Of a stretch of DNA of 24,390 bases, positions 17,598-24,390 are shown one piece after another. The notes beneath the pieces were generated by a model, which did no database searches, had not been told where the DNA came from, and saw only the letters and a program-made list of their open reading frames with translations. The DNA lies in assembly GCA_041287705.1 (NCBI GenBank), contig JBGGNE010000459.1, positions 1-24,390 on the forward strand, given 5' to 3'. Source of the DNA: LW23 sp041287705 (GTDB lineage: Bacteria; Verrucomicrobiota; Verrucomicrobiia; Methylacidiphilales; UBA1321). Both the position numbers and the translations under genes were made by a program. Within the stretch, counting starts at the first letter, position 1; every line of letters begins with the position of its first letter.

Positions 17598-18785
17598 TTA
17601 CTTTTTCTCCTCTGCCCGCAAAGCTTCGGGGGCTGGACTGGGGCTGGCAACGGGCGGTGTCGCACTGTTTTGCTGCTCCGACTGAAAGAGGCGAAGTCGC
17701 TCGTAGTTATCCGCAAACTTCTGCATCTCGACGCAGAAATCTCCCTCAATAGGGCGGGCTTCCTTGCCGTCGACCATTTCCTCAAAACGCTCGGTCAGGA
17801 CTTCCAGAGGGCGCAGCAGGAATCCACGGATGACGACCAGAATGGCTCCGGCCAGAATGACGATGGCGAATAGTGCCAGTAACGATTGCCAGACCAGCGA
17901 CTTGCCCGCAGCGGCACGCGAGGCGCTGAAATCCTTGACTGCGGCAAAGACGCCCAGAGGCTCACCGGCAGGATCCAGAAGAGGTACCAGGACCACGCCA
18001 TAAGTAACGCCCCGCACGGTGCGGGTGTAGCGCGTTTCGTTAAGCTTCGCCAGATCGGATTCCATGACGAGTTCCTTCAGGCGATCCCAGTGCGTGGAGT
18101 GGAACTTGATGTATTTGCCACGGCGATTCTGCTCGGTAATGACATCGCCCGGGAGATCTGTAGCGAACTTGCGTAACGGTTCTTCGGAGATGAACAGCGC
18201 CAGATCGATCTTGTAGGATGCCTTCAGCGCGTCCAGCACAGGCCCGAAATTCAAACCGACATCCACGCTGCCCGTATGTGTGCCCGTAAGATCCTTAATC
18301 GCCGCGACGCCAAAAATGGCCGGGCCACTGCGGGCCACTACCAGACCTTTGCGCGACACGTTGTCGGTATTAACCAGACGCACCATGGGACGGAAAACCG
18401 AAAGGTCGTCACCAAACTTATCCGGTGAGTGCAGGCGCAGGAAGGAGGTGGCGGGCGGCACGTGAAACTGCATCTGGTCGACGCCATATTTTTCTTTTTG
18501 AAGGATGAAGCTTGGCTGACACTCGGCCAGCAGCGCCGCACGATCGCGAGTAGCAAAGATCTTACGAATGTCAGGCAGATTGGCCATCAGCTCAGCCTGG
18601 GCGAGAGCACGGTTCTCGCCATCCCGCAGGCTGGTGTTGAGGATGGTTTCCATTAAGGAAAACTGTTCCTGCTCCACCTCCTCAGTCAACCCGCGAAACA
18701 TCTGCGTTGAGAGGTAAGTCAGGCCACTGACCACGATCAGGACAGCGATAATAAGTATAACTGCGGCGTCGCGGGTAAATTTCAT
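17598..18785 (-). CDS. membrane-anchored double-Cache sensor protein without an output domain
   Basis: 395 aa. Membrane helix 1 is at about 8-27. A periplasmic double-Cache domain spans about 40-295, with YGVDQMQFHVPPATSFLRLH and PDKFGDDLSVFRPMV typical of the dCache_3-like ligand sensors found in chemoreceptors. Helix 2 is at about 298-320, followed by a HAMP-like stretch (LLRPLEVLTERFEEM) and a Pro/Ala/Glu-rich tail ending AEEKK. There is no methyl-accepting, kinase, cyclase or phosphatase domain, so it cannot signal in the usual way alone. The next gene, one base downstream, is a pLGIC; I infer that the Cache protein senses a small ligand and modulates or assembles with the channel. ATG 18785 has only a weak upstream AAAGA. 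Confidence 0.88.
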   Translation of the reverse strand: MKFTRDAAVILIIAVLIVVSGLTYLSTQMFRGLTEEVEQEQFSLMETILNTSLRDGENRALAQAELMANLPDIRKIFATRDRAALLAECQPSFILQKEKYGVDQMQFHVPPATSFLRLHSPDKFGDDLSVFRPMVRLVNTDNVSRKGLVVARSGPAIFGVAAIKDLTGTHTGSVDVGLNFGPVLDALKASYKIDLALFISEEPLRKFATDLPGDVITEQNRRGKYIKFHSTHWDRLKELVMESDLAKLNETRYTRTVRGVTYGVVLVPLLDPAGEPLGVFAAVKDFSASRAAAGKSLVWQSLLALFAIVILAGAILVVIRGFLLRPLEVLTERFEEMVDGKEARPIEGDFCVEMQKFADNYERLRLFQSEQQNSATPPVASPSPAPEALRAEEKK

Positions 18786-19033
18786 TCTTTGTCACTATGC
18801 AAACAGCATCACACATCCTTTGACAAGCACTATGTTGACAATTGGCGCAAGACTATAGTTTCTTTGACTAAGATTCTATTTTCGGCTTATTCAACTTCTT
18901 GGAATCATGCAGTTTCCGAAGAATTTTGGAGGCAGAATCGGCGCGTTTCCGAAGGTGTTGTGTGAACGGATTTGCCAGAATTTGGAGGTTGTGCACCAAT
19001 GTGCCTTTCCAGTACGTTTTCCAGCTCCGTCTT

Positions 19034-20062
19034 ATGGATTCATCGCGTGTAACCCTGCGGAAAGTAGCTGAAAGCCTTGGTATTCATCATTCCACCGTGT
19101 CGCGCGCGCTGAAGAACAACCCGCGCATTCCGGCAGAAACCAGGCAGAGAATACAACAGGCTGCTAAAGTGATGGGTTACCAGCCTGATCCCGCTCTTTC
19201 GGCCCTTATGGTCTACCGCCAAAACCGGGCGACACCCCAGTATCACGCCACACTGGGCTGGATGACAAACGAAACCACTCGCGACGGCTGGCAGCGCCAT
19301 GAGATGATGGCCTATTACCGAGGCGCAACGCGTAGGGCTACCGAGCTGGGCTATAACCTGGAGCATTTCTGGCTGGGCGAACCGTGTCTGACCCAGCAGC
19401 GCGCCATTCAGATTCTTCAGGCACGCAATATCCGCGGCCTTCTCTTCCTGCCACAGCGACGATCGCGGGCACATCTGCTGCTGGACTGGAGCCGCTTTAC
19501 GGCTATCTCCTTTGGCAGGACGCTTGCCCAACCGGTCTTTCACAACGTACATAATAACCACTACTGCTCAGGATCTCTGCTGATGCGCGAGCTGAAACGG
19601 CTGGGCTACAAGCGCCCCGGCTTTGCCATCTGGCCACGCACGAACGAAGCCGTCGACAGAAGCTGGATGGCGACGTTCCATGCCTTCCAGCAATTGCCGC
19701 CCCAGAATCAGATTCCGGTCTTCTCGAAGCAACCGTGGAAGCCGGCGGAGTTCCGGCGGTGGTTTGCGCAACATACTCCCGATGTGGTGATCAGCCACGA
19801 CGAAACGGTCTTGCAGTGGCTGGAATCCTGGGGAATGAGAGTGCCGGACGAGGTGGGCTTCGCTCTCTCCGCACGTCACGGCGAAGCTCCCGCCCGATGC
19901 TCCGGTGTCGATGAAAACAACGAAATGGTGGCAGAAGTTGCCATAAACGTGCTGGTCGACATGCTGCACCGCGGAGAGATCGGCGTCCCGACCACGCCTA
20001 TCTCTACCCTGGTCCACGGACGCTGGGTGGCGGGACAAACACTGCGCAGGCAACGCGGGTGA
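19034..20062 (+). CDS. LacI/GalR-family transcriptional regulator
   Basis: 342 aa from ATG 19034. An upstream in-frame start at 18899 adds 45 residues with no domain logic. The N-terminal helix-turn-helix is VTLRKVAESLGIHHSTVSRA (6-25), followed by the family signature KNNPRIPAETRQRIQQAA and a hinge GYQPDPALSALMVYR that departs from the usual NxxARxL form, as in a subgroup common in this phylum. The C-terminal two-thirds is a periplasmic-binding-protein-like effector domain (WMTNETTRDG onward; GVDENNEMVAEVAINVLVDM near the end). It probably represses carbohydrate genes nearby and binds a sugar; the targets are inferred. It is divergent from the Cache/pLGIC operon (248-bp gap) and convergent with the alpha-galactosidase. 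Confidence 0.93.
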   Translation: MDSSRVTLRKVAESLGIHHSTVSRALKNNPRIPAETRQRIQQAAKVMGYQPDPALSALMVYRQNRATPQYHATLGWMTNETTRDGWQRHEMMAYYRGATRRATELGYNLEHFWLGEPCLTQQRAIQILQARNIRGLLFLPQRRSRAHLLLDWSRFTAISFGRTLAQPVFHNVHNNHYCSGSLLMRELKRLGYKRPGFAIWPRTNEAVDRSWMATFHAFQQLPPQNQIPVFSKQPWKPAEFRRWFAQHTPDVVISHDETVLQWLESWGMRVPDEVGFALSARHGEAPARCSGVDENNEMVAEVAINVLVDMLHRGEIGVPTTPISTLVHGRWVAGQTLRRQRG

Positions 20063-20213
20063 GGACTGCCGTCACACTCCGGCCAATCTTATCCCGTAGG
20101 CTGGCTCTACTTCGCTGTTTTTGTGCTGAACCGAACGGTCGGGTCATGGGATATTTGGGATTGCCCTTAGCGCTGGAAAGTCCGCCATCAAGGTAACATT
20201 AAGGCGTTGCAGA

Positions 20214-21566
20214 TTAAGGCTTCTTGCTGGAGATTCTGTAGAGGCCGGCGCCGTGCCAGGGGATTTGGGCAGCGAAACGCCCCGTCGCTTCCGTGTCCTT
20301 CTTTGCCCAAAGGTCACGCACTTTGGCGGTTCCCTGGATGCCTATAGTGGAAAGTTCCAGCGACAGTTCCAAACCTGCCGGGGCCTCAGTTCCCTTCTTA
20401 TCGCAAGTGTTGAAAAATCCGACGTATTTGTCCTCTGAGCCGGGGATATCCGCCACCCAGGCGATCAGACCACCCTTATTGAAGAGCTGACGGTTATTCG
20501 TGCTGGCCTGGTTGACCGCAAGAACTTCCGTATTGGTCAGGAGGCTGAGCGTAAAATCATCCAGCTGCGTCATGTCCGCACCCAGAATGAGAGGAGAGCG
20601 GGCGATGGACCACAGGGTCATGCAGAGGATCTGCTCATCCGGTGTGAAGCGTGTTTTACGTTTGAATTCGATGATACCGAAGGGAAGCATGTCGGCATCC
20701 GGCCATGCGCCCGCTGACCGAAATTCCGTCCATTTGTCCAGACGATGAAACATTTCCTTGAGCGGCTTCCATTTATCCCAGAAGTCGTCACTAATGCGCC
20801 ACATGTTCGCGTGGGCTGAGACGTGCACTCCGCGTTCAATGGGCGTGTCGCCGGGTGAAAGACTCAGTATCATGGGGCGCCCCGTCTTATCTATGGCCTT
20901 GCGGATGGCTTCAATTTCGGCCATTTGCGTCTCATCATAGGGACGAGCAATGTCGTCCACCTTAACAAAATCCACTCCCCACGATGCATAAAGGGCAAAG
21001 AGAGAGTCGTAATACTCCTGCGCACCCGGTTTGCTCATGTCCACTCCGTACATGTCAGGGTTCCACTTACAAGTGCTCCTGGTATTGGCAATATCCGCCG
21101 CGCGAACGGTTGTGCCAAGGACTGGCGTGTTTTTATTCACCGCCTGACGAGCAATACCACGCATGATGTGGATACCAAATTTGAAACCCTTGCCGTGCAC
21201 GTAGTCCGCAAGTGGTTTGAAGCCCTGGCCGCCGGCAGCGGAGGGAAATTTTTTCGTCGCCGGCACGAGTCGACTGAATTCGTCTACTTCTAAAGGTGCA
21301 CCTGCTTTGTAGCCGTGCCCTTTGGCATTGGGCTCATACCACTGGATATCCACAACAAAGTATTGCCAGCCGAATGGCTTCAGCTTCTGCTCCATGGCAT
21401 CCGCCTGAGCTTTGCATTGCTCCTCGTTAATGGAGGTGCCGAAGCAATCCCAGCTGTTCCAGCCCATGGGAGGTGTAGGCGCGAGTTTATGGTGCTCCCT
21501 GGGCACTTGTGCGATTGCAGAGGCCGAGGCAAGGAGCGTACTGAGAAGAAGTAGTTTGAGATTCAT
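20214..21566 (-). CDS. alpha-galactosidase, glycoside hydrolase family 27, secreted
   Basis: 450 aa. The signal peptide is MNLKLLLLSTLLASASAIAQ (1-20). The catalytic barrel starts with the family signature PPMGWNSWDCFG (32-43). The nucleophile is Asp204 in FVKVDDI, and the acid/base is Asp261 in MWRISDDFWD. SAGAWPDADMLPFG (285-298) is also conserved, and a C-terminal beta sandwich (about 370-450) follows. The enzyme hydrolyses terminal alpha-1,6-galactosyl residues (raffinose-type sugars, galactomannan side chains); some relatives act on beta-L-arabinopyranosides. It follows the FG-GAP protein and GH43 enzyme on the same strand, and its 5' gap carries a 12-bp palindrome. Full length, no missing catalytic residue. 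No Shine-Dalgarno. Confidence 0.94.
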   Translation of the reverse strand: MNLKLLLLSTLLASASAIAQVPREHHKLAPTPPMGWNSWDCFGTSINEEQCKAQADAMEQKLKPFGWQYFVVDIQWYEPNAKGHGYKAGAPLEVDEFSRLVPATKKFPSAAGGQGFKPLADYVHGKGFKFGIHIMRGIARQAVNKNTPVLGTTVRAADIANTRSTCKWNPDMYGVDMSKPGAQEYYDSLFALYASWGVDFVKVDDIARPYDETQMAEIEAIRKAIDKTGRPMILSLSPGDTPIERGVHVSAHANMWRISDDFWDKWKPLKEMFHRLDKWTEFRSAGAWPDADMLPFGIIEFKRKTRFTPDEQILCMTLWSIARSPLILGADMTQLDDFTLSLLTNTEVLAVNQASTNNRQLFNKGGLIAWVADIPGSEDKYVGFFNTCDKKGTEAPAGLELSLELSTIGIQGTAKVRDLWAKKDTEATGRFAAQIPWHGAGLYRISSKKP

Positions 21567-21694
21567 GAAGAGGTAAAAGGCTGAAGTAGGTTATTCTGTG
21601 GGAAATCCTGGCAATCCAGCGCACAACAGGTCCGGACAGATCACTCATCAGAGTAAAAATAGAGGCTGGGCGCATGGGCAGGCAGGAGGCCAAA

Positions 21695-21706
21695 GGAGAC
21701 GTCTCC
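21695..21706. promoter_or_regulatory. 12-bp perfect palindrome with central CG, candidate LacI-type operator
   Basis: GGAGACGTCTCC lies 129-140 bp upstream of the alpha-galactosidase start, in a 186-bp gap. LacI-family operators are typically even-length palindromes with a central CG, as here, and a LacI-type gene lies about 1.6 kb away. No second copy was found in the window. Confidence 0.35.
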
Positions 21707-21752
21707 AGGCACATGTTCACCTCAGCTTGGGAATGGTCGATCGGAAGATTCC

Positions 21753-23456
21753 CTAAAAGGGACTATCTCCCTCCTTTACCGTAAGGTCGTCCAGATACAG
21801 AGTGCCTCGCTCATCGCACAGGATCTCGAGAATGCAGGAGATGGCCCTTTCGCCCTTTTGTCCCCCCTTTCGATCCAGCCTGAAGGAGCCGCGGACGTTC
21901 ACCCAATCGGCGCCCAGCGAGAAATCGCGCTCGGCACGATAGTGAACCGATTCTGTAACATTAAGTCCATCCTCGTCCTTCCCCACTACAATCCCTTCAC
22001 TTCCGTGAAATGCCCATCGCGTTTTTCTGAAACCGTATCCTTTAGCCCAGAATGAAATGGTGTACGTCTTGCCCGTCATGATATTACACCTGTTTTTTGG
22101 AACTATGCTGAATACTTTTGTCCCGCCCTCCGTACCGTCCTCTACAAGAGGAATCAGGTTGGGAAAGTACTTTGCCTTTGGATCACAAAACTCCAGCTTC
22201 ACCGCATGTTTGCCCGGAGAGCCTGGCGGTGGCTCAAAGCCTTCCTCAAAGGTAAGGGGCTCCTCTTTGATATTAGAGACGACCCGCAGCAAGTGAAAAG
22301 TGCTGCGCACGGGAGCGCCCAATGACACATCCGCACATTGCGCATAGGGCGTAAACGGATTGGTACCCGTAATGTCGCGAAGGTCATCGTACACCGGAAC
22401 TCCACGTTTGCCGTGATTGATTGACAGCCCGATTCGCCCGTTGGAACGTCCAACTACCAGGTCAGGTAATCCGTCTCCGTTCAGATCACCAAATCTGAAG
22501 CGGGAAAGCTTGCCGAGCTTGTCCTGATTCCCAATTCGCACGTTAAAAGGCTCCCGGAATTTGTATTCTCCCGGTAAGGCTGACTCATTGATATAGACGG
22601 AAATCCCGCCTTCGCGTTCCCCCGTCACGATATCAGGCTTTCCATCCTGATTCCAGTCGACTACTACCGGCGTAAGATGCTCTCGTCCAAGGCCCCTGAC
22701 CAGCGGAATACGTTTGCCCTCCTTTTCGTTAAGCACGGGTTGCAGGTTACTACCTTGATTAAGAAAGAGCCAGATGCTGTTGGCGGAGTAAGTGCCTTCT
22801 CCTACGATAAGATCCTTTCTCCCATCCTGATCCCAGTCATAAAGGGTGGGGAAAAAGTAGTTGCCCCACAGGTTGCCCTTGTATGTCGTTCGCACAAGGT
22901 AGTCCGTGGGACTGGGTGGCTGCATAAACCTGGGCTCTGCCTTAGATCCGAGGTTTGGTACATAGAATATCTGGCCAAGCCAATCTCCATAAGCCAGGCT
23001 GAAAGCGGCACCCTCGTCAAACTGTACAGCCTCCATACCGAGGCACTGAGCCCAACCGTTGGAGAGCATGAGCGGGACAATCTCGGCGGATGTAAAGCGA
23101 GGCTCGGTCTTTGTCCCGCTGTTAGGGAAGTACCAGGTAAGACCGCGAGCATCTGCCACGACAAGGTCTAACAATCCGTCCCCATTAAGATCCGCAACAC
23201 AGGGAGTGCAGGGTACAGCTTCTTTGGACGTAACTCCTTCGCCTGTCACCACAGTGGCCCTCGCTTCAAACGTGCGGAGAAACCTCATCTCATCTACGCC
23301 CGCCCAGCCGTTGCTTGCTTTGTTGAAGCGCTCAAATGAGCCCGAGTTTAGTATATCCGGCCCCTGCTGCGCAAGGCAATGGCAATTACCAATAAACGAG
23401 GTAAAGCAGCAAGCTAATGTACCAGCCAACAGAAAAGTTTTAAAGGTCAAGTTCAT
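21753..23456 (-). CDS. exported FG-GAP/VCBS repeat protein with C-terminal carbohydrate-binding-like domain
   Basis: 567 aa from ATG 23456, which gives the signal peptide MNLTFKTFLLAGTLACCF to about residue 30; the frame opens further upstream, but that extension has no signal logic. Four calcium-binding FG-GAP motifs of a beta-propeller are visible: DLNGDGLLD (89-97), DWDQDGRKD (207-215), DWNQDGKPD (267-275) and DLNGDGLPD (324-332), each followed by a VV/IV-x-G/D blade strand. The final 180 residues include GKTYTISFWAKGYGF and end LYLDDLTVKEG, the pattern of CBM4/9-like jelly-roll modules. No catalytic motif is seen, so it is probably a surface glycan-binding or adhesion protein. It lies between a GH43 enzyme and the GH27 alpha-galactosidase on one strand, suggesting a shared polysaccharide-utilisation role. 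Confidence 0.85.
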   Translation of the reverse strand: MNLTFKTFLLAGTLACCFTSFIGNCHCLAQQGPDILNSGSFERFNKASNGWAGVDEMRFLRTFEARATVVTGEGVTSKEAVPCTPCVADLNGDGLLDLVVADARGLTWYFPNSGTKTEPRFTSAEIVPLMLSNGWAQCLGMEAVQFDEGAAFSLAYGDWLGQIFYVPNLGSKAEPRFMQPPSPTDYLVRTTYKGNLWGNYFFPTLYDWDQDGRKDLIVGEGTYSANSIWLFLNQGSNLQPVLNEKEGKRIPLVRGLGREHLTPVVVDWNQDGKPDIVTGEREGGISVYINESALPGEYKFREPFNVRIGNQDKLGKLSRFRFGDLNGDGLPDLVVGRSNGRIGLSINHGKRGVPVYDDLRDITGTNPFTPYAQCADVSLGAPVRSTFHLLRVVSNIKEEPLTFEEGFEPPPGSPGKHAVKLEFCDPKAKYFPNLIPLVEDGTEGGTKVFSIVPKNRCNIMTGKTYTISFWAKGYGFRKTRWAFHGSEGIVVGKDEDGLNVTESVHYRAERDFSLGADWVNVRGSFRLDRKGGQKGERAISCILEILCDERGTLYLDDLTVKEGDSPF

Positions 23457-23841
23457 GGAAATTCTCGTCAGCCAGCGCGCCGCTTTACTACGTCCAATAG
23501 GAAAAGAATGCTTACAAAGATAACGAAACAGCAAAAAACAGCGGATTACTGTTTCCACGAAGCCGACTAGAGTTTTGCTATTCAGCAATAATGGGGGAAC
23601 GATGAGGCGCATCCACATATCCCGCACCATCTACCCATGCTTCGAAAGAGTTGAAAGCTTTTCCTACATAGGTGAATTCAGCAACTCACCTATGGAAATT
23701 CCAACCCCTATATCAAATCAATATTTTTTCGGCATGCCAAAGCATTGCATATGTACCCAGCAACGAAATAATTTTCCAGGTTAATCTGTTAACCTAATGA
23801 TTGCGCACACTGGCAGGAAGCGGCTGCGCTATATAACATGC
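23457..23841. promoter_or_regulatory. 385-bp gene-free region upstream of the FG-GAP gene
   Basis: No convincing gene on either strand. It is A+T-rich and contains small inverted repeats, including AAACAG/CTGTTT (23536-23541 and 23549-23554) and the longer repeat at 23660-23698. It probably holds the promoter of the FG-GAP gene and the 3' end of the GH43 transcript; no clear promoter or terminator was found. Confidence 0.5.
23660..23698. promoter_or_regulatory. inverted repeat CATAGGTGA-N10-TCACCTATG, candidate operator
   Basis: A perfect 9-bp inverted repeat (23667-23675 and 23686-23694) has a 10-nt spacer. Its inner 8 bp are flanked by a second complementary pair TTTCC (23660-23664) and GGAAA (23694-23698), offset by a 3-nt bulge. 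It lies about 210 bp upstream of the FG-GAP start and has no T-run on either side, so an operator is likelier than a terminator. Confidence 0.4.
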
Positions 23842-24390
23842 CTATTTTTCGCTAAATACAGACATATTCCACTCTGCATGCCAGTTCAGCACAGGCTTGT
23901 CTCCCTCCCACTCAATGGGAAGCCATACGTAGCGGCCATCGCTTGAATTCTCCGGTCGCCAACGATCGCCCATGAAGATAAATGAGCCTGGCTTACCTGG
24001 TGCGGGCAGAATAAAGGTGCTTTGAGACTCAAATGTGGTCTTCTTTTCCTGATCGGTACCTCGACAAGGATTTCCAATGGATTTCCATGGGCCCCAGATA
24101 GAGTCTGCCACACCTGATCGGGCAGGGTTGGGTTTCCAGCCGGTACAGCCGGAAGAGATCATATAATATTTTCCCTTGTGCTTAAAAATCGCAGGGCCTT
24201 CGTTCTCGTTGCCAGGGAAAATACGGGTCCACTTGCCTGTGAAGCCGGTATAATCCTCCGTAAGTTCATGCAAATGCAGCGTCTGATTTTCCTCAGAGGA
24301 AGTTAACAGATACGCCTTTCTGTCGTCGTCAACGTACAAAGTCATGTCTCGCGACATCTGACCTCGCTCGTAATCCCTGCGCACAAACCT
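23842..24390 (-). CDS. GH43-family glycosidase, 5' end beyond window edge
   Basis: The C-terminal 182 codons of an open frame that continues past the right edge. The sequence has strong GH43 features: SRDMTLYVDDDRKAYLLTSS, a general-acid Glu in NENEGPAIFKHKGKYYMISS, GCTGWKPNPARSGVADSIWG, STFILPAPGKPGSFIFMGDR and YVWLPIEW. This set fits the galactan-type (exo-beta-1,3-galactanase-like) subgroup better than the arabinofuranosidase subgroup of the relic at 15805. It is the first visible gene of the minus-strand group with the FG-GAP protein and GH27 enzyme. The catalytic base Asp should be in the missing N-terminus. Confidence 0.88.
   Translation of the reverse strand, partial: RFVRRDYERGQMSRDMTLYVDDDRKAYLLTSSEENQTLHLHELTEDYTGFTGKWTRIFPGNENEGPAIFKHKGKYYMISSGCTGWKPNPARSGVADSIWGPWKSIGNPCRGTDQEKKTTFESQSTFILPAPGKPGSFIFMGDRWRPENSSDGRYVWLPIEWEGDKPVLNWHAEWNMSVFSEK

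Noticed and set aside
18835..18859. Promoter TTGACA / TATAGT for the LacI-type gene
   Set aside because: Both hexamers look good, but the spacer is only 13 bp, too short for a standard sigma70 promoter.
23438..23446. TTTAAAGG as a third regulatory copy of the shared motif
   Set aside because: Only 8 bases match and they lie inside the signal-peptide coding part of the FG-GAP gene.

Overview
The window is about 55% G+C and looks like a Verrucomicrobiota chromosome (Chthoniobacter/Terrimicrobium-like or Opitutaceae-like; I cannot name the species). The main evidence is a clear Verru_Chthon cassette (proteins B, C, A, D; pilin-like families described mainly from that phylum). It is embedded in a carbohydrate-degradation neighbourhood with a sialate O-acetylesterase, a clan GH-A glycosidase, a GH27 alpha-galactosidase, two GH43-type sequences, an FG-GAP carbohydrate-surface protein and a LacI-type regulator. 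Most genes lack a good Shine-Dalgarno sequence, so several starts were chosen from signal peptides, pilin leaders and overlaps.

Layout. Positions 1-2201 (-): 5' part of a secreted sialate O-acetylesterase that runs off the left edge. It is divergent from a secreted GH39/GH5-like glycosidase (2365-4134, +). A small membrane protein follows on the minus strand (4182-4373). Positions 4631-8876 (+): a two-gene unit with a very large GspK-like pilin-type protein and a secreted partner of unknown function, closed by a strong intrinsic terminator (8892-8926). Positions 9065-15254 (+): the canonical cassette in the order B-C-A-D. By N-terminal type these resemble the minor pseudopilins I, J, K and H of type II secretion, so I infer a pilus/pseudopilus tip-like assembly. 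Assembly motors are not in this window. Positions 15251-15595: two tandem long hairpins that share an 87-nt core of identical length, with compensatory base changes, but have unrelated self-complementary arms.

Positions 15805-16482 (+): a decayed, N-terminally truncated GH43 relic. Positions 16502-18785 (-): a two-gene operon of a membrane-anchored double-Cache sensor followed one base later by a pentameric ligand-gated ion channel (pLGIC), an unusual sensor/channel pair and one of the two most interesting items here. Positions 19034-20062 (+): LacI-type repressor, divergent from that operon. Positions 20214-24390 (-): GH43 (runs off the right edge), FG-GAP/CBM protein and GH27 alpha-galactosidase, all exported and all on the minus strand, with palindromic candidate operators in two intergenic gaps.

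A shared CTTTAAAG-centred motif lies 78.5 and 79.5 bp upstream of the GH-A glycosidase and the first pilin-like gene, respectively. It suggests that a surface-appendage cassette and a glycosidase share a regulator.
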